A stretch of 64,000 nt of DNA from Armatimonadota bacterium (GCA_016223145.1 JACRPN010000020.1:1-64000); one strand, 5' to 3'. Positions 49,754 to 58,340 are shown, counted from the stretch's first letter. Numbers and translations are program-made. The notes: a model not told the origin generated them from the sequence alone.

Positions 49754-52195
49754 TCAGTTGTCGTAATGAACCCACTTGGGACTGAGCTTGAGCTGAGCCA
49801 AAGTGAGCGCCAGGATGATCGCGAAAATCAGCCAGGCCAGGGCGCTGGCGTAGCCCATCTTGAAGTAGTTGAAGCCGTTGCGGAAAAGGTGATAGACCGG
49901 CATCAGGAGCGAATCCGCCGGGCCGGGGTTGCCCTCGGGCGTGCGCATCATGTAGACGCGATCGAACTCCTGGATCGCCCCGATGAACCCCATGACCGAG
50001 TTGAAGAAGAGGATCGGCGTGAGCTGAGGGAAGGTGATCGACCAGAACTGGCGTGTCGGCGTCGCACCGTCGATCGAGGCCGCCTCGTAGAGCGTCGTCG
50101 GAACACCCTTGAGCCCTGCGAGCCACAGGATCATGCCGCTGCCGGCGCCCCACACCCCCATCAGGACGAGCCCGGGCTTGGACCAAGCTTCTGCCGCGAG
50201 CCATCCAGGGGGCGCGACGGAGACCCACTGCGTGATCGTGGCGTTCCATCCGGCGTTGATTAGGCCCTTGTTGGGGTCGCCGGAGAGCAGCCACGCCCAG
50301 AGCACCGCCGAAGCCGTCGTCGGCACAATCGCCGGCATATAGAAGAAGGTGCGGTAGTAGCGCATCCCCCGCACCGCTGCGTTGAGCAGCAACGCCACCG
50401 CCAAGCCCGTGAAGAGTGACAAGGGAACGCCGATTCCGGCAAGATAGGCGGCGTTGGCGAGCGCTTTGGTGACGTTCGTCGAGTCGGCGCCGGCGAGGTC
50501 CTGATAGTTTCGCAACCCCACCCACCGCGCCGGACTCAACACGTTGTACTGCGTGAAGCTGAAGAAGATCGAGGCCAGCATCGGGCCGAGGGTGAACACC
50601 AGGAACCCCGCCACCCAAGGGGAGACCAAGAAGAACCCCCACCGCGCCTCGTGTCTCCCCAGCGCCCCTAACCTGAGGCGGCGGTACCGAACCCACAGGT
50701 ACACCGCCAGCCCGCCCAACCCCGCCAAGCCGATGGCGGCCGGATAGCGAAGGTCGACGATGGGGTACTGGTCCGTCCGGAAGTAGTTGTCCAGCTCGAC
50801 CTGAACGACCCGCTGGCTGGAGAGCAGCGACTCCTTTGGGGTCATCGTTTTCAGGCAGGCGCGCTCCAAGGCCCTTACATGCTCATCCCAGAGGGGCTGC
50901 CCGATGAAGGTGACCGGCCGAAAACGTCCGACGGGCATCAGGTCGACGTGCTGGCGCAGAGCCTTGGCAAACTTGGGGTCGGCGGGCTTGAAGGCACGGT
51001 AGATCTCCTCGAGCGCAACCTTATGCGCCGAGAGCCTGGGGATGAATTCGCGGCCCCGCTTTCGCTCCCAGTCGGCCTGGGCGCGGACTTCGGTGAGGCG
51101 GCCCTCGACGCTGGTCGCCCACTTGATGAACTTCCAGGCTGCCTCGGGGTGCTTCGCGCCGCGCGGGATCGCGTACGAGAAGCCTCCGGTCCAAGTGATG
51201 AAAGTGTCCTTTTCCTTCGCGTAGCGGCCGGTCTTCGCCAGGCGCGCGTCGGGGATCGGGGCCGGGGCGGTGTCGAATTCCAGGTCGGGGCCGTAGCGTG
51301 AGAGGGCGTTCAGGATCCAGTCGCCGTCGATCTTCATGGCGACCTTGCCCACGATGAACGGGTCGTTCAGGTTTTGCAGGAAGCCTGATTGGAAGGCCAT
51401 CGCCTTCTCGTAGCCGCCGACGATCTCGTAGCCGTCGACCATGAATTGCAGCGCTTCTTCGGCCTCGGGGGTGTCGAGCGTGCAGGTGCGTCCGTCGGCG
51501 CTCAGGAAGCTCGCACCGGTCATGAACGCGTACATATAGAGCCATGAGTTGCCGAAGTTCGGCAGGAAGCCCGCGACCTTGAGGTTGCCGGCCTTGTCCC
51601 GCTCCGTCAACACCTTCGAGTAGGCCAGGAGTTCGGTCCAATTACGCGGGGCACGTTCCGGGTCGAGCCCCGCTTTGCGCAGTCCCTCGGCATGGCGCCT
51701 GAAGATGGCCCGGTTCCAGTAGAGCACGCGGTCGTCCGCGCCGGTCGGGATCGCATAGAGCTTCCCATCGAACATCGCCTCCTGCCAGGTGGCAGGGTAG
51801 TACTGCTCTTTGACCGGGCAGAGAGGGTCTTTGGCTTTGTCCCTCGTGATGAAGTCGTCGAGCGGCAGAAAGGCGCCGCGCGAGGCCCAATCGCCGATCG
51901 TGAAGCGGTCCTGGTTGATGACGTCCGGCGCAACGTTGCCGACGATGCTCGTCATGAGCTTCTGGGGATCCATGGCGCCCGCGCCCATGCTGAAGACCCG
52001 GACGCGGATGTCGGGGTTTCGCCGCTCGAACTCGCGAACCACCGCCTCGATCCCTTTGGAGTCGGGGCCATAGGATATGCCCCAGACGGTGAGCTCCAAG
52101 GGTTGGGAGGTCTTGGTTTGGGCGAAGGCGCAGGGGACCACGTTCAAGCAGAGGCCTGCGAGCAGGAAGCGAAGCGCTTTGGACATCGCCGTCAT
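49754..52195 (-). CDS. Fused ABC sugar-binding protein and MalF-type permease
   Basis: 813 residues from the ATG at 52195. Signal peptide KALRFLLAGLCLNVVPCAFA; residues ~28-430 are an extracellular solute-binding domain (LELTVWGISYGPDSKGIEAV, NPDIRVRVFSMGAG, APDVINQDRF, WTGGFSYAIPRGAKHPEAAW, KFIKWATS). A membrane anchor (~490-510) leads into a MalF-type permease (~530-813): FFLVSPWVAGFLVFTLGPML, RTFFYMPAIVPTTASAVLWA and the EAA loop TLYEAASIDGATPTRQFWSI. Normally these are two proteins; fusion tethers the receptor to its channel. MalG partner and ATPase are not adjacent. A TAGAAT box lies ten bases before the ATG. Confidence 0.92.
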   Translation of the reverse strand: MTAMSKALRFLLAGLCLNVVPCAFAQTKTSQPLELTVWGISYGPDSKGIEAVVREFERRNPDIRVRVFSMGAGAMDPQKLMTSIVGNVAPDVINQDRFTIGDWASRGAFLPLDDFITRDKAKDPLCPVKEQYYPATWQEAMFDGKLYAIPTGADDRVLYWNRAIFRRHAEGLRKAGLDPERAPRNWTELLAYSKVLTERDKAGNLKVAGFLPNFGNSWLYMYAFMTGASFLSADGRTCTLDTPEAEEALQFMVDGYEIVGGYEKAMAFQSGFLQNLNDPFIVGKVAMKIDGDWILNALSRYGPDLEFDTAPAPIPDARLAKTGRYAKEKDTFITWTGGFSYAIPRGAKHPEAAWKFIKWATSVEGRLTEVRAQADWERKRGREFIPRLSAHKVALEEIYRAFKPADPKFAKALRQHVDLMPVGRFRPVTFIGQPLWDEHVRALERACLKTMTPKESLLSSQRVVQVELDNYFRTDQYPIVDLRYPAAIGLAGLGGLAVYLWVRYRRLRLGALGRHEARWGFFLVSPWVAGFLVFTLGPMLASIFFSFTQYNVLSPARWVGLRNYQDLAGADSTNVTKALANAAYLAGIGVPLSLFTGLAVALLLNAAVRGMRYYRTFFYMPAIVPTTASAVLWAWLLSGDPNKGLINAGWNATITQWVSVAPPGWLAAEAWSKPGLVLMGVWGAGSGMILWLAGLKGVPTTLYEAASIDGATPTRQFWSITFPQLTPILFFNSVMGFIGAIQEFDRVYMMRTPEGNPGPADSLLMPVYHLFRNGFNYFKMGYASALAWLIFAIILALTLAQLKLSPKWVHYDN

Positions 52196-52205
52196 CGGTG
52201 TTTGG

Positions 52206-52211
52206 ATTCTA
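52206..52211 (-). promoter_or_regulatory. -10 box TAGAAT before the fused transporter gene
   Basis: Minus-strand TAGAAT ten bases before the ATG at 52195, predicting a leader of only a few bases. Confidence 0.4.
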
Positions 52212-52583
52212 TCCGAGCGCAAGTCATACGCGATGGTAGGCAGCAAGCAGCACTTTCGATTTCAGACCGCAATCGCTTGGGACAGTATTTTTACTTGTTC
52301 TTTGACGAGACTTGACAAAGGACGAGGCAATGTGGGTACGAATCGCGCTATCGTGCTCCTGTAGTGTAGTTTCAATGAGAAACATGGCCGTTGCAAGCAT
52401 AATCTGGAAGGGCACATCCTCTCGAATGGGTGTCACCGTGCTCGCCTGGCTAGCTCTCATCTGCTGGACTAGAGCCATTCTCTCGGATCCCGTCATACAA
52501 GAAGACGTGTCCTACCGCACTTGGATGCTTTTTCACCCATCACGCTCTGCCGCGAGCCAGCGCTCCGCTCCTGGAGGTGCGCC
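52212..52583. other. Divergent AT-richer region before the pseudopilin gene
   Basis: About 370 bases. Contains TTGACA at ~52313 with only a poor -10 after it, and an open frame from 52378 with a hydrophobic stretch (VTVLAWLALICWTRAILS) that overlaps the pseudopilin gene in another frame; I do not call it a gene. Otherwise empty. Confidence 0.35.
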
Positions 52584-53195
52584 TTGTTGCACAAAACCCG
52601 AGGATTCAGTCTACTCGAGACAATAGTCGTCATACTAATCATCGCAATCGTCGCTGCATTGGTCTTTCCCACCTTTGTTCGCTCGAAGGAAGGAGGGAGG
52701 CAGGTAGCTTGCATGTCGAACCTTAGGCAGCTATACGCTGCGATCTCACAATACGCGACCGATAGCGACGAAACCGACATTGCGAGGGTACGAGCAACGC
52801 CTGGATCGTTGGTGCCCTATTGCAAAGGTGCCGACATCTTCTTTTGCCCAGATTTTCCGGTTGCCCTTAGGTCGATGGTGGCTTCCAACTATCAGTGGCG
52901 GTTCGTTTGGACAACGAAGCCAAACCCAGAATATAAGGAACTTGACAGGTTCATTGAGAGGCAGGACGCTGCTCGCGAGGCGGAATACGCACGCCTCGCA
53001 GGCAGCTACGCACTTCTCATCTGTCATACGCATGACGAGCTCTTTTTCATGCCTAGCCAACCTGCCGTCGACCCTGAATTGGCAAATCCACTTGTTATCG
53101 AATTGCGAGCTAATGGTTCAGTTTACAAGGGACGGATGCCCTATAGGAGATTGGAGTTGATTAGTGTATTGAGGAGAAAGGCCGCAAATCGCTAA
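52584..53195 (+). CDS. Type II/IV pseudopilin-like protein (prepilin N-terminal motif)
   Basis: 203 residues from a TTG at 52584, directly after a strong GGAGGT; the longer frame lacks such a site. Prepilin leader LLHKTRG, cleavage at G|FSLLE with Glu+5, and the hydrophobic helix TIVVILIIAIVAALVFPTFV. Then MSNLRQLYAAISQYATDSDE, a pattern common in pseudopilins of this bacterial group, and a C-terminal globular domain. Processed by prepilin peptidase and assembled by a type II secretion/type IV pilus-like machine that is not in the window. Sits in a locally lower-GC patch. Confidence 0.88.
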   Translation: MLHKTRGFSLLETIVVILIIAIVAALVFPTFVRSKEGGRQVACMSNLRQLYAAISQYATDSDETDIARVRATPGSLVPYCKGADIFFCPDFPVALRSMVASNYQWRFVWTTKPNPEYKELDRFIERQDAAREAEYARLAGSYALLICHTHDELFFMPSQPAVDPELANPLVIELRANGSVYKGRMPYRRLELISVLRRKAANR

Positions 53196-53279
53196 GTACG
53201 CAGAACACAGGAGACAACTACTATGAAGCTAACAAGACTTATCACTCCGTTTCGTCTGCTGAATCTAGCAGCACTTTGA

Positions 53280-53546
53280 GTGTGCTTAGTGCTATTCTCG
53301 CAAGTGTTTGCAGCATGCCCGGGCAATGAAGAAAACGACTGCCCTGGCGGTTGCCTTCCCATCATCGACGTGGACTTTTACGCCTGCTCCATTCATAGCG
53401 GCAAATGCTGCCAATACCACTATTACAAGTGGCTGTGTTCAGGTGGAGGCTGTCCAGATTATGTCCTTGATAGATACTTTATCTACGAGTACAACACATC
53501 CACTTGCCAGGCGAACGGCTATTGTCTAGGCTTTTCTCCCCCATAA
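53280..53546 (+). CDS. Small cysteine-rich secreted protein; upstream in-frame TGA
   Basis: 88 residues if translated from the GTG at 53280. The mature part has ten cysteines (ACPGNEENDCPGGC, CSIHSGKCCQYHYYKWLC, GGGCPDY, STCQANGYC), probably disulfide-bonded. However, the best start is the ATG at 53223 (AGGAGA eight bases upstream), which reads MKLTRLITPFRLLNLAAL, then TGA at 53277-53279, then continues in the same frame VCLVLFSQVFA, together a good signal peptide. So this is a nonsense mutation, a sequencing error, readthrough, or true GTG initiation. No family recognised. Confidence 0.55.
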   Translation: MCLVLFSQVFAACPGNEENDCPGGCLPIIDVDFYACSIHSGKCCQYHYYKWLCSGGGCPDYVLDRYFIYEYNTSTCQANGYCLGFSPP

Positions 53547-53584
53547 GCGAAGCACGGTCATCAGGATGGCTTCGGGTAGCCAAT

Positions 53585-54202
53585 ATGAAATTTCAGTATT
53601 GGGTAGCAGTGTCGGTTACTTTCACCTGCGGAGCGGGATGGCTGCTCTTTGGTGGAGGCTTGCCGCCGCCTGACGACCGCGCACTCGAATTGCAGTCTTT
53701 CGCCCGACAAGGAGAGTGGGTGCGCGTTTTCCGTATGGCTTCATTAACTCAACAGCGCCGCTCATGCATGTCGGAAAGGGAGTTTTGCCAGTTGATGGCG
53801 GCGTTGGCTGCGAGGATTGGGCCGGACGCTCGCAGGATTGAAATTGTCTGCTGCTCGCCTGGTTCCGAGCAAGAAAGCCGCGTTGCATTTCGGATAGAAA
53901 TGCACGACTCGAAGGCAGTTTCGTCGCCAGAAGTCAAGCGGACTTACCCGTTCCTTTTTGCTAGGCGAGAAGAAGGTAAGTGGCGCTTTGACCTTGGAAG
54001 TTGGCCGGTCGCGCTGGCATGGATGACACCGGGAGAACCTTCTGAACAGTTGAGGTTTTTGTCTTCAACCATGAGAGCGACTGGAGTCAGCAGGATCGGA
54101 GATATCAGTACACGGACAGTGCTGACTGCTTCCAGAATTGATGACGTTGCGAACGGCAAGGTGGCGGTTCAAGAGATGTGGGCAGATGATTTTGGCCCTT
54201 AG
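53585..54202 (+). CDS. Membrane-anchored protein, unknown
   Basis: 205 residues from the ATG at 53585; ribosome site weak. N-terminal helix YWVAVSVTFTCGAGWLLFGG, then a soluble domain outside: helical ELQSFARQGEWVRVFRMASL, SEREFCQLMAALAARIG and strand-rich RIEIVCCSPGSEQESRVAFR, FARREEGKWRFDLGSWPVAL. The fold recalls small NTF2-like export proteins but I cannot confirm that. Third gene of the lower-GC patch. Its end overlaps the convergent GyrI-like gene. Confidence 0.65.
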   Translation: MKFQYWVAVSVTFTCGAGWLLFGGGLPPPDDRALELQSFARQGEWVRVFRMASLTQQRRSCMSEREFCQLMAALAARIGPDARRIEIVCCSPGSEQESRVAFRIEMHDSKAVSSPEVKRTYPFLFARREEGKWRFDLGSWPVALAWMTPGEPSEQLRFLSSTMRATGVSRIGDISTRTVLTASRIDDVANGKVAVQEMWADDFGP

Positions 54203-54617
54203 CTATCAAGTGGGTCCTGAATATGTAGGAGTTCGGGGATAGTGCTTGGGCGAGGACGTTTCCCTGCGTCTCCAGATATTCGTTCGTTTGCAAAGAGGGT
54301 TCGTGGAGCCGGTCATAGGACCCAACGTGCACGCCCTTGAGCCCGCGAAATCCGCCAAACGTGCCGGACTCGATCTCGCCTTCGCCGTCAAGAGGAGTCT
54401 CGGTCATGACGCCGATCTCAACCGTTAGCTCGTCCGGGCTGCATGCGGTGTACCTCCCGAGGGGGCCGTTGACGTGCTTCCCGTGTTTGCCGACATAGTC
54501 GAACACCTTCGGCAGGCCCTCCATGTAGGCTTCGCCGGTTCCGCTTCTCTTTACCGTTCGCCGAATGAACACGCAAGGCCGCTCCGGCACCTCGACGATC
54601 TCGAACTCTGTACCCAT
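54105..54617 (-). CDS. GyrI-like/effector-binding domain protein with frameshifted C-terminus
   Basis: 170 residues from the ATG at 54617. Typical opening FEIVEVPERPCVFIRRTVKR, YMEGLPKVFDYVGKHG, GPLGRYTACSPDELTVEIGV and FRGLKGVHVGSYDRLHE match GyrI-like small-molecule-binding domains. After TNEYLETQG the sequence no longer fits; the +1 frame instead gives PELLHIQDPLDS and a stop at 54199-54201, like the normal ending (WE.Y..DP), and would end just at the convergent gene. I infer a one-base frameshift near 54255, or a sequencing error. As written it overlaps the plus-strand gene by 98 bp. A CATAAT box lies six bases before the ATG. Confidence 0.65.
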   Translation of the reverse strand: MGTEFEIVEVPERPCVFIRRTVKRSGTGEAYMEGLPKVFDYVGKHGKHVNGPLGRYTACSPDELTVEIGVMTETPLDGEGEIESGTFGGFRGLKGVHVGSYDRLHEPSLQTNEYLETQGNVLAQALSPNSYIFRTHLIAKGQNHLPTSLEPPPCRSQRHQFWKQSALSVY

Positions 54618-54623
54618 CCCGCG

Positions 54624-54629
54624 ATTATG
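54624..54629 (-). promoter_or_regulatory. -10 box CATAAT six bases before the GyrI-like gene
   Basis: Minus-strand CATAAT, spacer CGCGGG, ATG at 54617; no Shine-Dalgarno at normal spacing. Confidence 0.5.
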
Positions 54630-54660
54630 CCCCTCTCCTTGAGGCCGCGATGCGTGATTC

Positions 54661-54702
54661 GCCTCTCGCCTCTCGCCCTTCGCCCTTCGCCCTTCGCCCC
54701 CA
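54661..54702. repeat. Heptamer array in the divergent gyrI-like/aroF promoter region
   Basis: GCCTCTC twice, GCCCTTC three times, then a partial unit: period 7. It sits in the 109-bp gap where both promoters must lie; a TATCCT box for aroF follows at 54708. Confidence 0.88.
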
Positions 54703-54726
54703 AAAGGTATCCTCTCACCCGAACTC

Positions 54727-55764
54727 ATGATCATCTTGATGCAGCAGGGAGCGACGGAGGAGCAGATTCGCGCGGTGTGCGAGGCCATCGAAGCCCACCC
54801 CGAGCTGAAATCCCTCGTCATGCCCGGCGCTCTCACCGCCATTGGAATCCCCAGCGCCATCCCGCCGGAACTTAGGGACACGCTCCACGGCGAGCTTGGC
54901 GGCCTCGTCGGAGTCAGCAAGGTCGCCGACGTCAGCCGCCCATTCAAGAGGGCCAGCCGCGAGTGGCAGAAAGAGTCGACGGTCGTCAAGGTGGGCTCCG
55001 CAACGTTTGGACCCGGCCGGTTTGCGGTCATCGGCGGGCCATGCTCCATCGAATCGTACGAGCAGCTCCTGGAATCCGCGAAGATCGTGAAGGACGCGGG
55101 AGCCGAGATGCTGCGCGGGGGCGCGTTCAAGCCCAGGACCTCGCCTTATGCGTTCCAGGGCCTCGCAGTCGAAGGCCTGAAGATCATGAAGCAGGTGGGC
55201 CAGGAAACGGGCCTTCCCACGATCACCGAAGTGATGTCCGCCGACATGGTGGGCGTCGTCGCCGAGCATGTCGACATGCTCCAGATCGGCGCGCGCTCGA
55301 TGCAGAACTTTCCCCTGCTCATCGAAGCGGGAAAAAGCGGCAAACCGGTTTTCTTGAAGCGGGGTCCCTCCGCTACCATTGACGAGTTTCTGCTCGCCGC
55401 CGAATACGTTTTGAACCAGGACAACCCGAATGTGGTGCTGTGCGAGCGGGGAATCGTTCCTTTGGATCGCTCTTACACTCGAAACACGCTCGACCTCGCA
55501 GCGGTGATGGTGCTCAAAGAGCATAGCCACCTGCCGGTGGTCGTGGACCCCTCGCATGGCACGGGCGTGGCGCGCTATGTGCCGATGATGTCGCGTGCGG
55601 CGTTGGCCATCGGGGCCGAAGGCATCATGGTGGAAATGCACCCGAACCCCAAAAAGGCGCTGAGCGATGGTTCGCAAGCTCTGACGCCGGATCGGTTCGG
55701 TGAAATGATGAGCGATTTGCGCAAAGTTGCGAACTCCCTTGGCATCAAAATGGGCAGAGCTTGA
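54727..55764 (+). CDS. aroF: 3-deoxy-7-phosphoheptulonate synthase (DAHP synthase, AroA I-beta type)
   Basis: 345 residues. N-terminal ferredoxin-like regulatory domain (IILMQQGATEEQIRAVCEAI) then the barrel: FAVIGGPCSIESYEQLLESA, MLRGGAFKPRTSPYAFQG, ITEVMSADMVGVVAEHVDML, QIGARSMQNFPLLIEAG, FLKRGPSATIDEFLLAAEY, PVVVDPSHGTG. Joins phosphoenolpyruvate and erythrose 4-phosphate in the first step of aromatic amino-acid synthesis; the N-terminal domain suggests feedback control. Cytoplasmic. The methyltransferase gene starts in its stop (TGATG). Confidence 0.95.
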   Translation: MIILMQQGATEEQIRAVCEAIEAHPELKSLVMPGALTAIGIPSAIPPELRDTLHGELGGLVGVSKVADVSRPFKRASREWQKESTVVKVGSATFGPGRFAVIGGPCSIESYEQLLESAKIVKDAGAEMLRGGAFKPRTSPYAFQGLAVEGLKIMKQVGQETGLPTITEVMSADMVGVVAEHVDMLQIGARSMQNFPLLIEAGKSGKPVFLKRGPSATIDEFLLAAEYVLNQDNPNVVLCERGIVPLDRSYTRNTLDLAAVMVLKEHSHLPVVVDPSHGTGVARYVPMMSRAALAIGAEGIMVEMHPNPKKALSDGSQALTPDRFGEMMSDLRKVANSLGIKMGRA

Positions 55765-56579
55765 TGCAGAGGCAAAAGGGCGTCAAAGAAAGCACAGCAG
55801 ACCGATTCGGCGAAAACGCAGCCAAGTATGCCGTCAGCAGGGGCCACTCCGACGCCCGGTCTCTGGAAGAACTGGTCCACTGGGTTGGCCCCTCTCCTTC
55901 CGACCGCTTGCTCGACGTCGCCACAGGCGCCGGCCACACGGCGCTGGCGTTTGCTCCCCACGTCCGCGAGGTGATCGCCTTCGACTTGAGCCAGGGGATG
56001 CTGGATCAGACGCTGAAGACGGCATCGAAGCGAGGGCTGACGAACGTTTCAGCCCAGTTGGGCGATGCCGAGGCGCTTCCTTTCGAGGACGGGTCCTTCG
56101 AAGTCGTCACCTGCCGGATCGCGGCACACCACTTCCCCGACCAGCCCCGGTTTTTTCGGGAGGCGGCGAGGGTGCTCAAGCTGGGAGGAAAGCTGGCGTT
56201 CGTGGACAACTACGGCCCTGAGCCCGCTGAAACCGCACGCCAGATTGAGGAGATCGAAAGGCTGAGGGATTGGACGCACCACCGAACCTGGACGCTTGCG
56301 GAGCTTCGAAGCCAGTTCAGCAAAGCCGGCCTCAAACTCCTGTGGGAAGAGGTTCAGAACCCCAAGCACGCCGTTGAGATCGAACTCGAAGACTGGTGCA
56401 AGAGGATCGGGACACCGGAAAAAGAGGCAGATGAGTTGCGAGAGCGGTTCGAGGGCGCCGATGAAGCGCTCAAAACGGCGCTGGCTATCCGGATCAAAGG
56501 GAACACGATCACGTTCAAGCTACCCAAGGTGACCTTGATCGCCGTCAAGGCTCAGCAACTGCGCCCGGAGGCTCCTTAG
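55764..56579 (+). CDS. Class I SAM-dependent methyltransferase (Methyltransf_11-like)
   Basis: 271 residues from the ATG overlapping the aroF stop. Motif I LLDVATGAGHTALAFAPHV, IAFDLSQGMLDQ (acidic loop), QLGDAEALPFEDGSFEVVTC and VLKLGGKLAFVDNYG. Resembles the UbiE/demethylmenaquinone-type group. The substrate is unknown. The C-terminus (EDWCKRIGTPEKEADELRER) is helical. Overlap by the TGATG junction indicates coupling with aroF. A strong hairpin follows 108 bp after the stop. Confidence 0.9.
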   Translation: MQRQKGVKESTADRFGENAAKYAVSRGHSDARSLEELVHWVGPSPSDRLLDVATGAGHTALAFAPHVREVIAFDLSQGMLDQTLKTASKRGLTNVSAQLGDAEALPFEDGSFEVVTCRIAAHHFPDQPRFFREAARVLKLGGKLAFVDNYGPEPAETARQIEEIERLRDWTHHRTWTLAELRSQFSKAGLKLLWEEVQNPKHAVEIELEDWCKRIGTPEKEADELRERFEGADEALKTALAIRIKGNTITFKLPKVTLIAVKAQQLRPEAP

Positions 56580-56687
56580 GACTCCCCGCAAAGACGCCAA
56601 CGGATGGCAACTGGGAATCTGTAGCCCTTATAGATTGACGTCGTTGCCTGGACACTTTTCGGCAAGCCCACAAGACCCTGAACCAAA

Positions 56688-56732
56688 GCCCAGCCTCCCT
56701 GCGCCGCAACATGGGGTGCAGGGAGGCTGGGC
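56688..56732. terminator. Hairpin between convergent methyltransferase and flotillin genes
   Basis: Perfect 15-bp stem (GCCCAGCCTCCCTGC and complement) with a 15-base loop. No T-run; strength and position suggest bidirectional termination. The 180-bp gap holds nothing else. Confidence 0.65.
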
Positions 56733-56759
56733 ACTCTCCGGGCCAAGCCTGAATGCCGG

Positions 56760-58328
56760 CTACTCTTTGGCGCTTGTCACTGCCTTGGCCGGTTTCGCGG
56801 CGGCGCCGTTCTTGGCCGTCTTGCCCGAAAGCGCGGGCACCTTGGCGAGCATCTCCGGAAGGTTGAGGCCGCTCATGGTCTCCACGACGCCCGGAAGCTG
56901 CATCAGCACTTCCGAAACGCCCTTGGTCACTTTCTCGATCCCCGTACCATCGCTGGAGCCGCCGTTCTGGACCATCGTAATCCGGTCGATCTTCGACAGC
57001 GGCTGGGCCACCGCGCCGGCGATCTCCGGGAGCTTCTCGATGAGGAGCTGGGAGAGCGCCGCCTCGTTGTACTCCTGCCAGGCTTTGGCTTTCTGCTGCA
57101 TGCCTTCGGCTTCGGCGAGGAACTTGGCGCGCTGGCCCTCGGCCTCGGCGAGCGCCTTCTGGCGGATAGCTTCCGCTTCGGCTTCGCCCTTGGCCCGGAT
57201 CACCTCCGCGTCGGCAAGACCCATCTTGCGCGTGGCCTGCGCCTCGGCTTCCGCCATGGCCATTCTTCGCTCCCGCTCGGCATCGGCGAGCATCTGAATC
57301 TTCTTGGCTTCGGCCTCCGCCGGCTTGCGCACGGTGTGCATCAGCTCCAGCTCTCGGCGCTCGATTTCCGATTGCTCAAGCTCGATCAGCTTGCGCTTCT
57401 CGATGAGGCTCACCCCCATCGCCTCTTCGGTCAGGGCCTGCTGGGTCTTGGCCTTCTGAAGGTCATAGGCCAGGTCCTTTTGCGCCTGCTCCAGGGCAAC
57501 CTCGGCGTTGAACCGTTCGAGCTGAATGCTCTTGTCCTTCTCCGCCTTGGCGACGGCGACGTCCGCATTGATCTGTGCCAATCGAGCGTCTTCGACAGCC
57601 TTGGAAGAGGTGATCGTCGCTTCCCTTTCGGCAAGCGACTTGCCCATGGTGGAATCGCGGGTGGCCGTGGCTTCGCCAAGCACCGCGTTCTTCTGAACCT
57701 CGGCCATCTTCGGGCGTCCGATCGCCTGAAGGTAGCCCTTGGGGTCCTGGATCTCGCGGATGGTGAAGCTCACGACCTGGATGCCCATATTCGCGAGGTC
57801 CTCGGCGGTCAGACGCTGGACCGTCTGCGCGAACATCTCGGGCGAGCAGTGGATCTCTTCGAACGGGAGGGTACTGATGACCGAGCGCAGGTGGCCGGAC
57901 ATCATTTGCAGGGCAATCTCGTTCATCTCCGTGCGAGACTTGGAGAGGAACATCTCGGCGGCAGTGATCAGCGCGACCGGGTCGTCGCTGCGCACCTTGA
58001 TCTGGGCGATGCCGTCCACGATGATCGGGACACCGAACTTCGTGTAGAACTCGGGGGTCTTGATCTCAAGCGTCATGAGTTCAAGGCTCAGTCGGTCGAC
58101 GCGCTCGCGCACGGGCCAAACGAACGTTCCGCCTCCGTGGAAGATGCGGAAGTTCTTGTTGACGCGGACGCCGTCGGCGCCTTGATAGCTGGACGGGCGG
58201 CCGCTGACGATCAGGACTTCATTAGGTCCGACCTTTTCATAGCGGCCGGCAAAGTAACCGAGGATGGCGAACATCGCGAGGACGACGGCGCCAACCCAAG
58301 TCAGCGGCGAGTGCAGAAGGGTTTCCAT
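56760..58328 (-). CDS. floT: Flotillin-like SPFH protein
   Basis: 522 residues. N-terminal membrane segment (LTWVGAVVLAMFAILGYFAG), SPFH domain (YEKVGPNEVLIVSGRPSSYQ, FVWPVRERVDRLSLELMTLE, MFLSKSRTEMNEIALQMMSG), a long Ala/Glu-rich coiled coil with the flotillin repeats (AEAEAIRQKALAEAEGQ) and a flotillin C-terminus. Flotillins build membrane scaffolds that organise lipid domains and protein complexes. The preceding NfeD-like gene 12 bp upstream is the usual partner, as in Bacillus yuaF-floT. Very good family match. Confidence 0.93.
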   Translation of the reverse strand: METLLHSPLTWVGAVVLAMFAILGYFAGRYEKVGPNEVLIVSGRPSSYQGADGVRVNKNFRIFHGGGTFVWPVRERVDRLSLELMTLEIKTPEFYTKFGVPIIVDGIAQIKVRSDDPVALITAAEMFLSKSRTEMNEIALQMMSGHLRSVISTLPFEEIHCSPEMFAQTVQRLTAEDLANMGIQVVSFTIREIQDPKGYLQAIGRPKMAEVQKNAVLGEATATRDSTMGKSLAEREATITSSKAVEDARLAQINADVAVAKAEKDKSIQLERFNAEVALEQAQKDLAYDLQKAKTQQALTEEAMGVSLIEKRKLIELEQSEIERRELELMHTVRKPAEAEAKKIQMLADAERERRMAMAEAEAQATRKMGLADAEVIRAKGEAEAEAIRQKALAEAEGQRAKFLAEAEGMQQKAKAWQEYNEAALSQLLIEKLPEIAGAVAQPLSKIDRITMVQNGGSSDGTGIEKVTKGVSEVLMQLPGVVETMSGLNLPEMLAKVPALSGKTAKNGAAAKPAKAVTSAKE

Positions 58329-58340
58329 TGTTGTCTCCGA

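Noticed and set aside
52378-52626. Possible small membrane protein gene before the pseudopilin
   Set aside because: It has a hydrophobic stretch but no ribosome site and runs through the pseudopilin ribosome site and start in another frame.
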